Counted from the stretch's first letter, positions 53,305 to 62,563 are shown. The stretch: DNA of 64,000 nt from Paenibacillus sp. H1-7 (GCF_022354825.1 NZ_CP031168.1:6759501-6823500); one strand, 5' to 3'. Made by a program: numbers and translations. Notes: a model not told the origin generated them from the sequence alone.

Positions 53305-54383
53305 TGGATCCGGGTACGTTGTATCTCATTTTATCCAAGCTATGGCATTTCCGTAAGCCGATTGCCTATATGGTGCTCGGCATTTGTGTCTTTGTCATGA
53401 TGGTAATCATTCTCATCTTCGGCGGGGGCTCGTCGGACGGCGGAGGAGGAGACGGCGCGTATCCTCCCGGCATGGCCAATGTGAGCCGGGAGGTGCTCCG
53501 GTACGAACCGGTCGTCACCCAATATGCACAGCAGTTCGGAGTGGCTGACTACGTGCAGGTCATTCTGGCCATCATGCAGCAGGAAAGCGGCGGCGCCGGT
53601 CTGGATCCGATGCAGGCTTCCGAGAGTCCGGCCAACCGCAAATACTGCAAGAGGCCGAATTGCATTACGGATCCCGAGTACTCCATACGCGCCGGAGTGG
53701 AGAACTTCGCACTCGTGCTCAAGCAAGCTGGAGGCGATCTCCCGCTCGCCCTGCAATCATACAACTACGGTTCCGGGTTCATCGACTATGTGAAGCGCAA
53801 CGGAGGCAGCTATACAAAGGAGCTGGCTCTGAAGTTTTCCCAGGAGCAGACCCGTCTCTTGTCGTGGAGCTGTCCCGACCCGGACGATTTTCGCGGCAAG
53901 GTGAATGCCTGCTACGGCGATTACACGTACGTCGAGAAAGTGATGCGCAATCTTGGCGGTATGGACTCTTACGCCGTCACAGCGGCCGGAGGGCAAATTT
54001 TCGATTTTAACTCGGTCTATCAGAGCATGCGGGGCTATCTGGGACTCCCGTATAACTTCGGGGGCAATTCGCCGAAGGAGGGCTTCGACTGCTCCTCCTT
54101 AATGCAATGGAATTTCAAGCATGCCGCCGGCATTAATCTCCCCCGTGTCGCCCAGGATCAATACCGTGCCACCGTACGGGTGAAGGCAAGCGATTTGAAG
54201 CCCGGGGATCTTGTGTTCTTTACCGGCACCTACGATGCCGGTGTCCCGGTCACCCACGTCGGCATGTATATAGGCGGCGGCAAAATGATCAATTCCAACA
54301 GCTCGGGAGTGAGCATCGATTCCTTCACATCCGGCTACTGGAGAAGCCATCTTTACGGCTATGGCCGGATTGTCCGCCGATGA
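53304..54383 (+). CDS. CwlT-like bifunctional cell-wall hydrolase (VirB1-like lysozyme plus NlpC/P60)
   Basis: The product has 359 residues. One TM helix (about 19-40) and a Gly-rich linker lead to a lysozyme-like domain (YAQQFGVADYVQVILAIMQQ with the likely catalytic Glu94 in QQESGG, then ALQSYNYG). The C-terminal NlpC/P60 peptidase has Cys263 (EGFDCSSLMQW), His318 (THVGMYIGGG) and LPYNFGGNSP. The same two-domain plan is known in CwlT of ICEBs1 and in VirB1-like proteins of Gram-positive conjugation. It opens the peptidoglycan for the secretion channel. The start overlaps the VirB4 stop (TGATG). Confidence 0.92.
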   Translation: MDPGTLYLILSKLWHFRKPIAYMVLGICVFVMMVIILIFGGGSSDGGGGDGAYPPGMANVSREVLRYEPVVTQYAQQFGVADYVQVILAIMQQESGGAGLDPMQASESPANRKYCKRPNCITDPEYSIRAGVENFALVLKQAGGDLPLALQSYNYGSGFIDYVKRNGGSYTKELALKFSQEQTRLLSWSCPDPDDFRGKVNACYGDYTYVEKVMRNLGGMDSYAVTAAGGQIFDFNSVYQSMRGYLGLPYNFGGNSPKEGFDCSSLMQWNFKHAAGINLPRVAQDQYRATVRVKASDLKPGDLVFFTGTYDAGVPVTHVGMYIGGGKMINSNSSGVSIDSFTSGYWRSHLYGYGRIVRR

Positions 54384-54464
54384 CAATGCTCGACCCTTTC
54401 ATCAGAGAAATCGTGGTGCGCAAGAAATTCCGTAAAGCAAGCCGATAAGGAGGCGATTCCAGCC

Positions 54465-55022
54465 GTGGAGTTCGATGAGAAAATAAAATGGATCGCCATC
54501 GGCGTGCTGTTCTTTTTGCTCACAAGCGTCTCGTTATGGGGTTTGTCTGCCAAAAGAGCATGGTCTGACGAGCAGGCCCGCAATGCGTCTCTTACATCGC
54601 AGCTTTCCGAGCTCAAGAAGGAGCGCGATCAGGCCAAGGCTGCCCTGGCCGGTGACGGTATTCCGACAATTGCCGGATTTGCTCAAGCCTTTTTCGTTTT
54701 TGACCAAATTACCGATCGTTACACTAAAGCGAAGCCGCTGCTGACGGAGAATGGCTACAAAAGCCTGTTCCCATCCGGCCCTGCGGACGAAATCCCGAAA
54801 AGCACGCTGACGATCTCGGGGACGGTGAGTGATGTGGAGCCTTATTTTCACCGGGTGGATGAAACGCACGGAACCGGGATGCTGGTGCTCAAGCATCATT
54901 TGACAATCAACAACGTCGTCTCCACTACGATAACCTACGTCAGACTGGCGTTAGTCCGGTCCGCCGACAAGCAAGCCTACTTGATCGATCGTGTGGAAAT
55001 CGTTCATCAGCAAAAACTGTAA
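54465..55022 (+). CDS. Single-TM transfer protein, VirB8-like
   Basis: The product has 185 residues from a GTG, with AAGGAGG 11 bases before. It has a TM helix (KWIAIGVLFFLLTSVSLWGL), a short coiled-coil stretch (SLTSQLSELKKERDQAKAAL) and an extracytoplasmic alpha/beta domain of about 120 residues. Topology and position between the wall hydrolase and the VirB6-like gene fit the VirB8/TcpC class of NTF2-like channel proteins. No diagnostic motif is visible. Confidence 0.55.
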   Translation: MEFDEKIKWIAIGVLFFLLTSVSLWGLSAKRAWSDEQARNASLTSQLSELKKERDQAKAALAGDGIPTIAGFAQAFFVFDQITDRYTKAKPLLTENGYKSLFPSGPADEIPKSTLTISGTVSDVEPYFHRVDETHGTGMLVLKHHLTINNVVSTTITYVRLALVRSADKQAYLIDRVEIVHQQKL

Positions 55023-55048
55023 CGTCCTGCCGAAAAGGAGGAGTTCTC

Positions 55049-56254
55049 ATGAGCCTGCTGCAGCTTTTTGTACAAAAGTTCCAATCGATGCGGGCAGCCT
55101 TACGCCAAAAAAAACTGCCGGACCAAGAAACCGTTCGCTTCTATTACGGAAAGCTATCGAGACCGGTGATTCTGCTGCTCGTCGTTCTCCTGCTGTTTGC
55201 CAATGCGCCTACTAGCCACGTCGTTGCCGATCCAACTCCCGCTCCAGGTCCGACTACAACAGCTCCTGCGCCAAGCACGACAACGGAAGCTCCCGAGCCG
55301 ACAGCCACGCCGAGTCCTTCACCTCAAGCTCCTCCTGCCGAGCCTTCCGGAAAAAGCAATGCTAAGAAAATCGATAAAAAGGAGTGCGGCTGGACCGAGA
55401 TCGACTGCAAATTCCAGAACATCCTGATCGATCTGGCAAATCAGGCATTCGACGTGATGAAGGACATGCTTGAAATTTTTATTCTGAAGCCGGGAGATCT
55501 GCTGCAGAACGCTACGATCAATACGTTTTTCAATCTGATCAAAGGCGTCAGCTGGTCGCTTGCAACCGTGTTTCTGATCTACCAGTGCCTGCGGATTTAT
55601 GTGCTGTCCTTGGCGGACGGGGACCGGAGCGAGCTGAGAAAGCTGCTGCCAAAAATCTTCCTCATCCCGGTTTTCATGATGAGTCTTCCTTGGGGTGTAG
55701 AAGCCATCCTGACGCTATCCGGTGAATTCAGCCGGGGGTTTCTCGCTGTCCCCAGCGTAGATCAGGACGGAGCCGCCGTCGTCGGATTCGCCGCCATCTA
55801 TTTGCTGTTCATGGGCGCTACGAGCAGCTTGTTTATCGTCATTCTGGCGCTGGTGTTTCTGGCGCTTCTCGCCGTGTTCGCCTTTCAGCAGTGCTTGCGG
55901 TTTGCCGAGCTGGCCTTTCTGGTCGTATCGGGGCCTATAGCGATCATGTCGATTTTGAACCAGGAGTTCAATCTGTTTCCAAGCTGGTGGCGTCATCTGC
56001 TGTCCGTCGCTTTCACACAAAGCGTTCAGTATCTGCTTATTATGATGGCGATCAAGCTGGCGACCGGCACCAATCCGTTCAAGGGCGAGTACATGGGCAT
56101 TTTCGGTTCGATAGGGTGTATGGTGCTCGTTATCAAATCTCCCGCCTTTATCCGCGAATTTATGTACTCCACCGGCGCAGGGAGCAAGGCGGCCGGAATG
56201 GCTGCCAATACGGTCAGCAGCGCCGGCCGAAGCCTTATCAAATTGATCAAATAG
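55049..56254 (+). CDS. Polytopic VirB6/TrbL-like channel protein
   Basis: The product has 401 residues after AAGGAGGAG. It begins with a TM helix (VILLLVVLLLFANAP) and a Pro/Thr-rich extracellular stretch (residues 59-98). At least five further helices follow, among them SLATVFLIYQCLRIYVLSL, AIYLLFMGATSSLFIVILAL and FLALLAVFAFQQCLRFAEL. The segment LRFAELAFLVVSGPIAIMSIL followed by WWRHLLSVAFTQSVQ is typical of VirB6/TrbL-like proteins in Gram-positive transfer operons. It should form the inner-membrane part of the channel. Confidence 0.82.
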   Translation: MSLLQLFVQKFQSMRAALRQKKLPDQETVRFYYGKLSRPVILLLVVLLLFANAPTSHVVADPTPAPGPTTTAPAPSTTTEAPEPTATPSPSPQAPPAEPSGKSNAKKIDKKECGWTEIDCKFQNILIDLANQAFDVMKDMLEIFILKPGDLLQNATINTFFNLIKGVSWSLATVFLIYQCLRIYVLSLADGDRSELRKLLPKIFLIPVFMMSLPWGVEAILTLSGEFSRGFLAVPSVDQDGAAVVGFAAIYLLFMGATSSLFIVILALVFLALLAVFAFQQCLRFAELAFLVVSGPIAIMSILNQEFNLFPSWWRHLLSVAFTQSVQYLLIMMAIKLATGTNPFKGEYMGIFGSIGCMVLVIKSPAFIREFMYSTGAGSKAAGMAANTVSSAGRSLIKLIK

Positions 56255-56264
56255 GAGGCCGTTC

Positions 56265-56612
56265 ATGAAACGAACGCTCATCATCCTCATGTCCGTCTTG
56301 TTATTCCTCGGCGCGTGTTCCTCCAAGCCAAAGGAGCCTCCCTTTGTCGGAGACTGGGAAGTGGCTGCATCGGATAAAGGCCGCTGCCATGACTTTTTCT
56401 CCTTCTACAAGGACGGCACCGTCTCGTACTCCCGAACCGGTGGTCAAACTACGACAGGAACATACAAGCAGGTGAATGGAGCTACGTACCGCATTGACTA
56501 CGGCAGCGCAGGCTCGGATACGATCGAGCTGAAAGCCGAAGGAAATACGCTTACAACGAAATTCGGCAATGCAGACTCCAAAGCCTGCACTTATATGAAA
56601 AAGCAGCAGTAG
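56265..56612 (+). CDS. Small lipoprotein at the end of the type IV secretion operon
   Basis: The product has 115 residues after AGGAGG, 10 bases beyond the VirB6-like gene. Lipoprotein signal MKRTLIILMSVLLFLGACSS (lipobox LGAC). The mature part, about 95 residues, is a small beta-rich domain (FVGDWEVAASDKGRCHDFFS, YKDGTVSYSR, TGTYKQVNGATYRIDY) with two Cys that could form a disulfide. It resembles small META/lipocalin-like lipoproteins. In this setting it could be a VirB7-like structural part, an exclusion protein or an immunity protein. None of these is shown. Confidence 0.75.
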   Translation: MKRTLIILMSVLLFLGACSSKPKEPPFVGDWEVAASDKGRCHDFFSFYKDGTVSYSRTGGQTTTGTYKQVNGATYRIDYGSAGSDTIELKAEGNTLTTKFGNADSKACTYMKKQQ

Positions 56613-56689
56613 CTCAAAATCAGGCTGCGAAATTCTGATTCGTATGCTTCTGAGCTTGCCTGCGCAGGAACTGAAAAAGCCGACACAAT

Positions 56690-56722
56690 GAGCCCGGCAC
56701 CTGTTAGTTCGGTGCCGGGCTC
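56690..56722. terminator. Twelve-pair perfect hairpin between convergent units
   Basis: GAGCCCGGCACC (56690-56701) pairs exactly with GGTGCCGGGCTC (56711-56722). There is no good T run on the plus strand; on the minus strand GGCTTTTTC follows ten bases later. It probably ends both the secretion operon and the pectate lyase gene. Confidence 0.7.
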
Positions 56723-56800
56723 TTACCGCCGGACGGATGCGGTTGCCTATTTCAACAGCCGTCCTTGTTCTTCATACAACGCAGCTGCCAGCCCGCACCC

Positions 56801-57466
56801 CTAGTACTGCGTGTTGCCGGATTGGCTCGTATTGCCCGACGCGAAGCCCTTGAATAAGGTCGGCACGCCGGAATATCTCGTGTTCGTAATTTTGCCTGTG
56901 CTGGTGCTGCTATCCGTGCGAAGGATCGAATCCTTCACATTCGAAATGTCCGAGCTGTCTACGGTCATCACGACCTTGAACGTCGTTCCGCCGTTTTGCC
57001 GAACGAGCTTTCCGATATCGTTGGCTTTGAAGTTTTTAATATTGATCGTTCCGGCTGCGTTCATCTGGAACACTTTATCGTAAGCCTTATACGCACCGCC
57101 GCCCGTAATGTTCACCGTGCCGGACGATTTAAGCGTCAGCGCATCCTCGCCGACATCCTGCCAGGTGACATTCGTGATGTTGCAGCTTCCATAGCAGTGT
57201 ACTCCGTCAGCGGCGGGCGCTCCAAGAATGACATTCTTCAATGTCGCTCCGGCTTCCAGACGGAATACCGGCTTTTGATTTTCCGCCTGACTGCCGTCTC
57301 CTAATGTGCTCGCGTTAGCTACATAGGTTTGGCCTCCGCCGTCGAACGTAGTACCTGCCGGGACGATGATGGTCTCATTGACTGTAGTAGCCGCTTGTGC
57401 GGGAATGGCTGCGAATAAAGATACCGTGAGTCCCAGGGATAAAAGTAGACCGAGAGCTTTTCTCAT
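56801..57466 (-). CDS. Secreted pectate lyase, polysaccharide lyase family 3
   Basis: The product has 221 residues from the ATG at 57466, after AAAGGATGA. Signal peptide MRKALGLLLSLGLTVSLFAA...PAQAA. The mature protein is a short right-handed beta-helix with the PL3 hallmarks DGVHCYGSCNITNVTWQDVGEDAL and GGGAYKAYDKVFQMNAAGT. PL3 enzymes cleave polygalacturonate by Ca-dependent beta-elimination outside the cell. The length is normal for the family. It stands alone. Confidence 0.92.
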   Translation of the reverse strand: MRKALGLLLSLGLTVSLFAAIPAQAATTVNETIIVPAGTTFDGGGQTYVANASTLGDGSQAENQKPVFRLEAGATLKNVILGAPAADGVHCYGSCNITNVTWQDVGEDALTLKSSGTVNITGGGAYKAYDKVFQMNAAGTINIKNFKANDIGKLVRQNGGTTFKVVMTVDSSDISNVKDSILRTDSSTSTGKITNTRYSGVPTLFKGFASGNTSQSGNTQY

Positions 57467-57770
57467 ATCATGGATCATCCTTTCGCTTATAGGCTGTAGA
57501 TACTCGATCGGATGTGCACCTCCGCCTGTATCTGATGATTACAGTACCAAAGGAGATTCATTACCGAAATGATCATTTGTCAATATTAGGGTTATATGTG
57601 AGATATTGATTATTCCTCTCCCCCGATCATACCTCCCTGTTCATGCAGCAACGACAAAGAACACCCTTTCGGGTGTCCCGTGAATGCCGCCTCTGCGCGC
57701 TAGCTTCTATACTGTGCGGGCGCTGCCCGTCGTTTGTTCCGCTGCTAAACGTGAAGTTGAAGCACCTTTT
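57467..57770. other. Gene-free stretch between pectate lyase and ABC exporter genes
   Basis: No gene is seen. It should hold the pectate lyase promoter, which I cannot place. ACACCC-TTTC-GGGTGT (57661-57676) is a small hairpin that, read on the minus strand, is followed by TTCTTTG and may weakly terminate the ABC exporter transcript. Confidence 0.45.
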
Positions 57771-59927
57771 CTACAGCCGTTCCTTAAGCGTACGTTCCAC
57801 CGTCTGATAAATATGCGGATGCTTGCGGGTCAGATCGAGGAACACATCGCGCCTTACGGAAAGCAAGACCGATGGCCCCATAGCCCGTACCGTCGCCGTC
57901 CGGGGAATTCCTCTCAAGAGAGCGATCTCACCGAAATGATCCCCGTCCTGTAGTACCGCTACCCGCTGTTCCTTCGCGTCTGCCGTAGTTTTCAATATTT
58001 CAAACCTGCCGCGCACGATGATGTACAGCTTGTCGCCCTGCTCACCCTCACGCACAGCATCCTCCCCGTCCTTGAATGTTTCGGTTGTGAACAACGAGGT
58101 CATATCGCGCAAATGTGACGGATCGATGCCGCTGAAAAACGGCAGCTTCCCGAGCCGCTGCTCGTCCACTGTGGCGTGCAGGCCATCGGGTGACAGGACG
58201 AAGCCGTGCTGCTTCTCCCACATCTCGTAGTACAGGCCCTCTTGCTGCAGAAGCTCTGAATGCGTACCCGATTCGACGATCCGGCCGTCCCGGAATACAA
58301 AGATGACATCGGCATGGACAATCGACGATAGCCGGTGCGTGACGGAAATGATCGTCTTCCGCCGCCTCAGCTCTTGAATCGTCCGGTTAATATCCGCCTC
58401 GGAGGCAGGATCCAGGGCGGAGGTCACTTCGTCCAGCAGGAGCAGCTCCGGATCTCTCAGCAGCGCTCTCGCAATGGCGATCCGCTGGCGTTGCCCGCCG
58501 GACAGGCTCGCTCCTTCGTTCAAGATGACCGTGTCATAGCCATCCGGCCAACTCAGGATCGTATCATGAATTTGAGCCTGCCGGGCCGCATCCGTCATGG
58601 CTTGCTCTTTCGTAACGGCATCCCCAGTCCGATCCAGCAGCAGATTGTCCCGGATCGTCGCATGGAACAAGAACGTGTCCTGGAACACGATTCCCGTCCG
58701 CCGGCGAAGCGAAGCCTCGCTTACGGCGCGCAGATCGCAGCCGTCCATCTTGACCGCGCCCTCTCTCGGATCATAGAAGCGCGAGAGCAGCTGCAATGCA
58801 GTGCTTTTGCCCGAACCGCTCGGTCCGACGAATGCGGCGTAGCTCCCGGCAGGGATGCGCAAGCTGACATTCTTCAATTGCTCGGCTGCTTCCGTGTAAC
58901 CGAACGTGACGTTCTCCATAGTTATATCCCGGCTCATGGACGAAAGCTCCAACGAATCTGCAGCCTCCGGAACGTCAGGACGGTAATCGAGAATTTCCCC
59001 AATCCGCCGGAAGCTGACGCCAGACTCGATGAGATTCGGAACGATGAACGACAAGTTCGATGCGGATTGCCCGACGCTTAGGAATAAAGTAAAAAAGGCC
59101 ATAAAGCTTCCTACGGTCAGCTCATCGCGGAAGATCAAAAAGCCTCCGAATCCGATCATAATCCCGTTCAATAGTAGTAACCCCGTCAGCGGAAGCCTTT
59201 CGAGAAGCGAATTAATCCAGTGCATATTGAGCCCTAGGCGGAATAACTGCTCCACCTGTTTGCGGGCACGCTCAAGAAATGCCTCCTGCTGGTGCAGCGC
59301 TTTGATCGTTCTATGCCCTTTGACCGTCTCGTCGATCTGATTGGAGAACCGCTCCTGCGCCTCCCTGTAATGAATGTTCGCCTCCTCCGCTCTTCCTTGC
59401 AGCAATCGGGGACCGACATACATCACTACGGAGCCGACTACCATCGCCAAGGTCAGCTTCCATTCCAATATACAGAGCATGACAAGCCCCAGGACCACGC
59501 TCAGCGCCTCCTTCAGAATAAGAGGAAGCGAACCGCTGATCACTCTTTCTATGGAAGCCATATCCGAGGAAAACCGGGTAATGATATCACCGATCCGGAA
59601 TTGCTGGTAAAAAGGCATCGATTGCTTCTGAGTATGAAGGAACAGCTCCGTCCGCAGCCTCTGAACCACCTTGCCGCTCAGCTTGCTGAGCGTATAGTCT
59701 CCATACGTTCCGGCGGCGATACTCAGCGTCCCTCCAGCAAGCAGAACGATCAGGATTGTGACAAAAGCCTGTATATTTTTCGGCGCGAACGCCTCGTCCA
59801 CCAAATATTTCAAGCTGAGAGGAGCCGCTATGGAATAGATGATTTCGAGAATGATGGTTAGAAGAAACACGCCGAAAAGCCATTTATAGGGTGCAACATA
59901 TCGTATCAATGTTCGAACAGAGTGCAA
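57771..59927 (-). CDS. ABC exporter (fused permease-ATPase) with C-terminal cyclic-nucleotide-binding domain
   Basis: The product has 718 residues from a TTG start. Residues 1-310 hold six TM helices of the type I exporter fold. About residues 340-580 are the ATPase: Walker A FVGPSGSGKST, Q-loop VFQDTFLF, signature SLSGGQRQRIAIARAL, Walker B LLLLDEVTSALD, and switch His in SVTHRLS. About residues 600-718 are a cNMP-binding-type domain (GDKLYIIVRGRFEILK, DGDHFGEIALLRGIPRTATVRA). The fusion suggests that export is tuned by a nucleotide ligand. The FGE-x5-R-x-A core is well kept, although few Gram-positives use cAMP. It may share a message with the UvrA-like gene 72 bp upstream. Confidence 0.9.
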   Translation of the reverse strand: MHSVRTLIRYVAPYKWLFGVFLLTIILEIIYSIAAPLSLKYLVDEAFAPKNIQAFVTILIVLLAGGTLSIAAGTYGDYTLSKLSGKVVQRLRTELFLHTQKQSMPFYQQFRIGDIITRFSSDMASIERVISGSLPLILKEALSVVLGLVMLCILEWKLTLAMVVGSVVMYVGPRLLQGRAEEANIHYREAQERFSNQIDETVKGHRTIKALHQQEAFLERARKQVEQLFRLGLNMHWINSLLERLPLTGLLLLNGIMIGFGGFLIFRDELTVGSFMAFFTLFLSVGQSASNLSFIVPNLIESGVSFRRIGEILDYRPDVPEAADSLELSSMSRDITMENVTFGYTEAAEQLKNVSLRIPAGSYAAFVGPSGSGKSTALQLLSRFYDPREGAVKMDGCDLRAVSEASLRRRTGIVFQDTFLFHATIRDNLLLDRTGDAVTKEQAMTDAARQAQIHDTILSWPDGYDTVILNEGASLSGGQRQRIAIARALLRDPELLLLDEVTSALDPASEADINRTIQELRRRKTIISVTHRLSSIVHADVIFVFRDGRIVESGTHSELLQQEGLYYEMWEKQHGFVLSPDGLHATVDEQRLGKLPFFSGIDPSHLRDMTSLFTTETFKDGEDAVREGEQGDKLYIIVRGRFEILKTTADAKEQRVAVLQDGDHFGEIALLRGIPRTATVRAMGPSVLLSVRRDVFLDLTRKHPHIYQTVERTLKERL

Positions 59928-59999
59928 CGTATCGCCCGCCTTTCCATTCTTTAGCTTACAGCAGTTTCCACAGACTGTAAACGTCGGAATGGGCCGGGA

Positions 60000-62552
60000 T
60001 CACTGCACTTGCTGCTCCCGGCCAGCAGGACTCAACCGCTGCTTCACAAATGCCGCTGTATAAGACCCTTCCGCATACTGAACCTCCTCCGGCGTCCCTT
60101 GTGCAATGATCCGCCCTCCGGCCTTGCCTCCCTCCGGACCGAAATCGAGGATCCAATCCGCCGCGCAGATCACATCCAGGTTATGCTCGATGACGATGAC
60201 CGAATGGCCCGCATCGACCAGCTTGTTCAGGAAACGGATCAATCGCTCCACATCCGCCGGATGCAAGCCTGTCGTCGGCTCATCCAGCAAAAACAGCGCA
60301 TGGCCGGCCCCGCTCCTGCCGAGCTCCCTGGACAGCTTCATTCTCTGGGCTTCGCCGCCGGACAGCGTGCTGGTCGGCTGGCCCAGCTTGACGTAGCCGA
60401 GCCCTACCTCGGCCAGCAGCTCAAGCTTTTTCTTGATGTCACGATGGGCTTCGAAAATAGCGATGCCCTCTTCAGCCGTGCGGTCCAGAACGTCCGATAT
60501 ACTGTAACCGTCATATTTCACCTCAAGAATGTCCTTACGGAACCGTTTGCCTCCGCACACGGGACAAGGCACATCCACATCGGGCAAAAAATGCATGTCC
60601 ATATGCAAAACGCCCAGCCCTTTGCATTTCTCGCATCTTCCGCCGGCCGTATTGAAGGAGAAGTGCTTCGGCGTAAGCCCTCGCTTCCTTGCTTCCGGCA
60701 GCCCGGCGTACAAGCTGCGGATGGCCGTGAACAAATCAGTGTAGGTAGCGATGTTAGATCGCGAAATTTTGCCGACCGGCTCCTGATGCACTGTGATCAG
60801 CTTGTCGATTTGCTCCGTTCCCTGGATACGATCGGCCTTATATCCGTCCTGAATCGCCTTTTCTATTACCTCGAACAGGAAGGTCGATTTGCCCGAGCCC
60901 GATACGCCGGTTATCGCGATAAGCCGGTTAAGCGGAACGGACACGGATACCTGCTTCAGGTTATGCTCGGAGGCATCCCGAACCACAAGCTGCCGGCCGC
61001 TTCCCGTCCGTCTCTCCGGACGATCAGCCAGCGGGCGCGCTCCTAAATAGGGAGCCGTGACGGAGTCAGCCCTATGCCGCAGCTCTTGCGGCGTTCCTTC
61101 CGCTACGATATATCCGCCGTCCCTGCCTGCTCCCGGCCCCATATCGATAAGATGATCCGCCATCTCCATCACGTCCGTATCATGCTCGATCAGCAGCACC
61201 GTGTTACCCAAATTCCGCAGCCGCTGCAGCGCTTGAATGAGCTTGAGCGAGTCCTGCGGATGAAGGCCGGTCGTTGGCTCATCCAAAATGTAGAGCACGC
61301 CGGTCAATCCCGAACCGAGCAGTGCCGCGATTCGAAGCCGCTGCGCTTCGCCGCCCGACAGCGTCACAGCCGGACGGGACAGCGTCAAGTACGAGAGGCC
61401 GATATCGAGCAAGCGCCGGATACGCTCCGTCAGATCGCTCAGGATGGGCTGCAGGATTGCCTTCGCCTCGGGGCCGAGACCGTATTGCAGCCGCTGCAGC
61501 CAATGCCACAGCTCATCCAGATCGTACTCTGCAATGTCGACGATCGATGCGTTACGGAGCGTTACCTGCCGGCTTTCTTTGCGCAGCCGTGTACCGCCGC
61601 AATCCGTACACCGTTTCGTCGCGAAATATTTGCTCCACTTTTTTTGAGCTTCCTCATCGCTCAGGCTCTCGTTATATTTCTTGGTAAAGGTGGTCACGAC
61701 GCCTTCGAACTTCCCTTTACCTACGGATTTCGGCGGCTTCCGTCCTGGAAACAACGCTTGGAAGGCGTCGCTTGACACGCCGTCGAACAGCAGTGTGCGT
61801 TGGGCTTCGTTGTACGACTTAATCGGCAGCTCCGCATCGAATTCGAAGCCGTAATGGTTCGCGGCGGCCTGCAGCGATTCCGTGTAATACGGCAGCAGAA
61901 AGCTGTCCCCGTCCCACATTTTGACTCCGCCTTGGCTAACGCTAAGCTCCATGTCGAATATGGCCTCCATCCGCAGCTGGCTGGTGAACCCGAGCCCGGA
62001 GCAGGTCGGACAAGCTCCCTGCCATTTGTTGAAGGAGAAATGCGCCATCGTCAGCTGCTCGAGCCTGTGTCCGCACGCCGGGCACTCTACGGTCTGCCCC
62101 TCCGAACGCTCCCCCTCCTCCAGCTGCTCGCTTTCCTTATCTAAGGCAGCCGCCGGACTTTCTTGTTCAAAAGCCGGCTTCACTCTATGCCCGCAGGAAG
62201 GACAGGACCGTTCCCCCAATCTCGCAAACAAGACTCTCAAGTAAGTGTAAATCTCGGTTACGGTCCCTACGGTTGAGCGGGGATTCCGGTTGTTGTTGTG
62301 CTGACCGATGCTGATGGAGGGAGACAAGCCTGTAATCGAATCTACATCAGGCTTGCTCAAGTAATCCGTTACCATCCCCATCGATTCCATGTATTGCCTT
62401 TGACACTCCTGCTGCAGTGTACGCATCGCAAGTGAGGATTTGCCCGAACCGGACATTCCGGTCAACACGACCAGCTTGTATTTCGGTATGCGTAGAGAGA
62501 TGTTCTTCAGGTTATGCTCCCGCGCACCCTTGATTTCGATATAATCGTTCAT
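60000..62552 (-). CDS. UvrA-like ABC ATPase lacking the UvrB-binding domain (UvrA2 type)
   Basis: The product has 850 residues from the ATG at 62552, after AAAGGAGGGG. Two ABC ATPase halves are seen (Walker A GMSGSGKSSLA and GVSGSGKSTFLFE; signatures LSGGEAQRLRIAALL and LSGGEAQRMKLSREL). The zinc-finger motifs are CPACGHRLEQLTMAHFSFN with CPTCSGLG and, in the second half, CEKCKGLG with CPVCGGKRF. Ordinary UvrA has about 120 residues of UvrB-binding domain between the first ATPase lobe and the first finger. Here only about 40 residues lie there, with an extra CPSC pair. Such UvrA2/DrrC-type proteins are linked to drug or DNA-damage tolerance rather than standard repair. It lies 11 bases after the DHFR-like gene. 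Confidence 0.9.
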   Translation of the reverse strand: MNDYIEIKGAREHNLKNISLRIPKYKLVVLTGMSGSGKSSLAMRTLQQECQRQYMESMGMVTDYLSKPDVDSITGLSPSISIGQHNNNRNPRSTVGTVTEIYTYLRVLFARLGERSCPSCGHRVKPAFEQESPAAALDKESEQLEEGERSEGQTVECPACGHRLEQLTMAHFSFNKWQGACPTCSGLGFTSQLRMEAIFDMELSVSQGGVKMWDGDSFLLPYYTESLQAAANHYGFEFDAELPIKSYNEAQRTLLFDGVSSDAFQALFPGRKPPKSVGKGKFEGVVTTFTKKYNESLSDEEAQKKWSKYFATKRCTDCGGTRLRKESRQVTLRNASIVDIAEYDLDELWHWLQRLQYGLGPEAKAILQPILSDLTERIRRLLDIGLSYLTLSRPAVTLSGGEAQRLRIAALLGSGLTGVLYILDEPTTGLHPQDSLKLIQALQRLRNLGNTVLLIEHDTDVMEMADHLIDMGPGAGRDGGYIVAEGTPQELRHRADSVTAPYLGARPLADRPERRTGSGRQLVVRDASEHNLKQVSVSVPLNRLIAITGVSGSGKSTFLFEVIEKAIQDGYKADRIQGTEQIDKLITVHQEPVGKISRSNIATYTDLFTAIRSLYAGLPEARKRGLTPKHFSFNTAGGRCEKCKGLGVLHMDMHFLPDVDVPCPVCGGKRFRKDILEVKYDGYSISDVLDRTAEEGIAIFEAHRDIKKKLELLAEVGLGYVKLGQPTSTLSGGEAQRMKLSRELGRSGAGHALFLLDEPTTGLHPADVERLIRFLNKLVDAGHSVIVIEHNLDVICAADWILDFGPEGGKAGGRIIAQGTPEEVQYAEGSYTAAFVKQRLSPAGREQQVQ

Positions 62553-62563
62553 GGCCCCTCCTT

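Noticed and set aside
57661..57676. Small hairpin ACACCC-TTTC-GGGTGT as a strong terminator
   Set aside because: Only six pairs and a broken T run on the minus strand. It is mentioned within the gap entry rather than called as a terminator.
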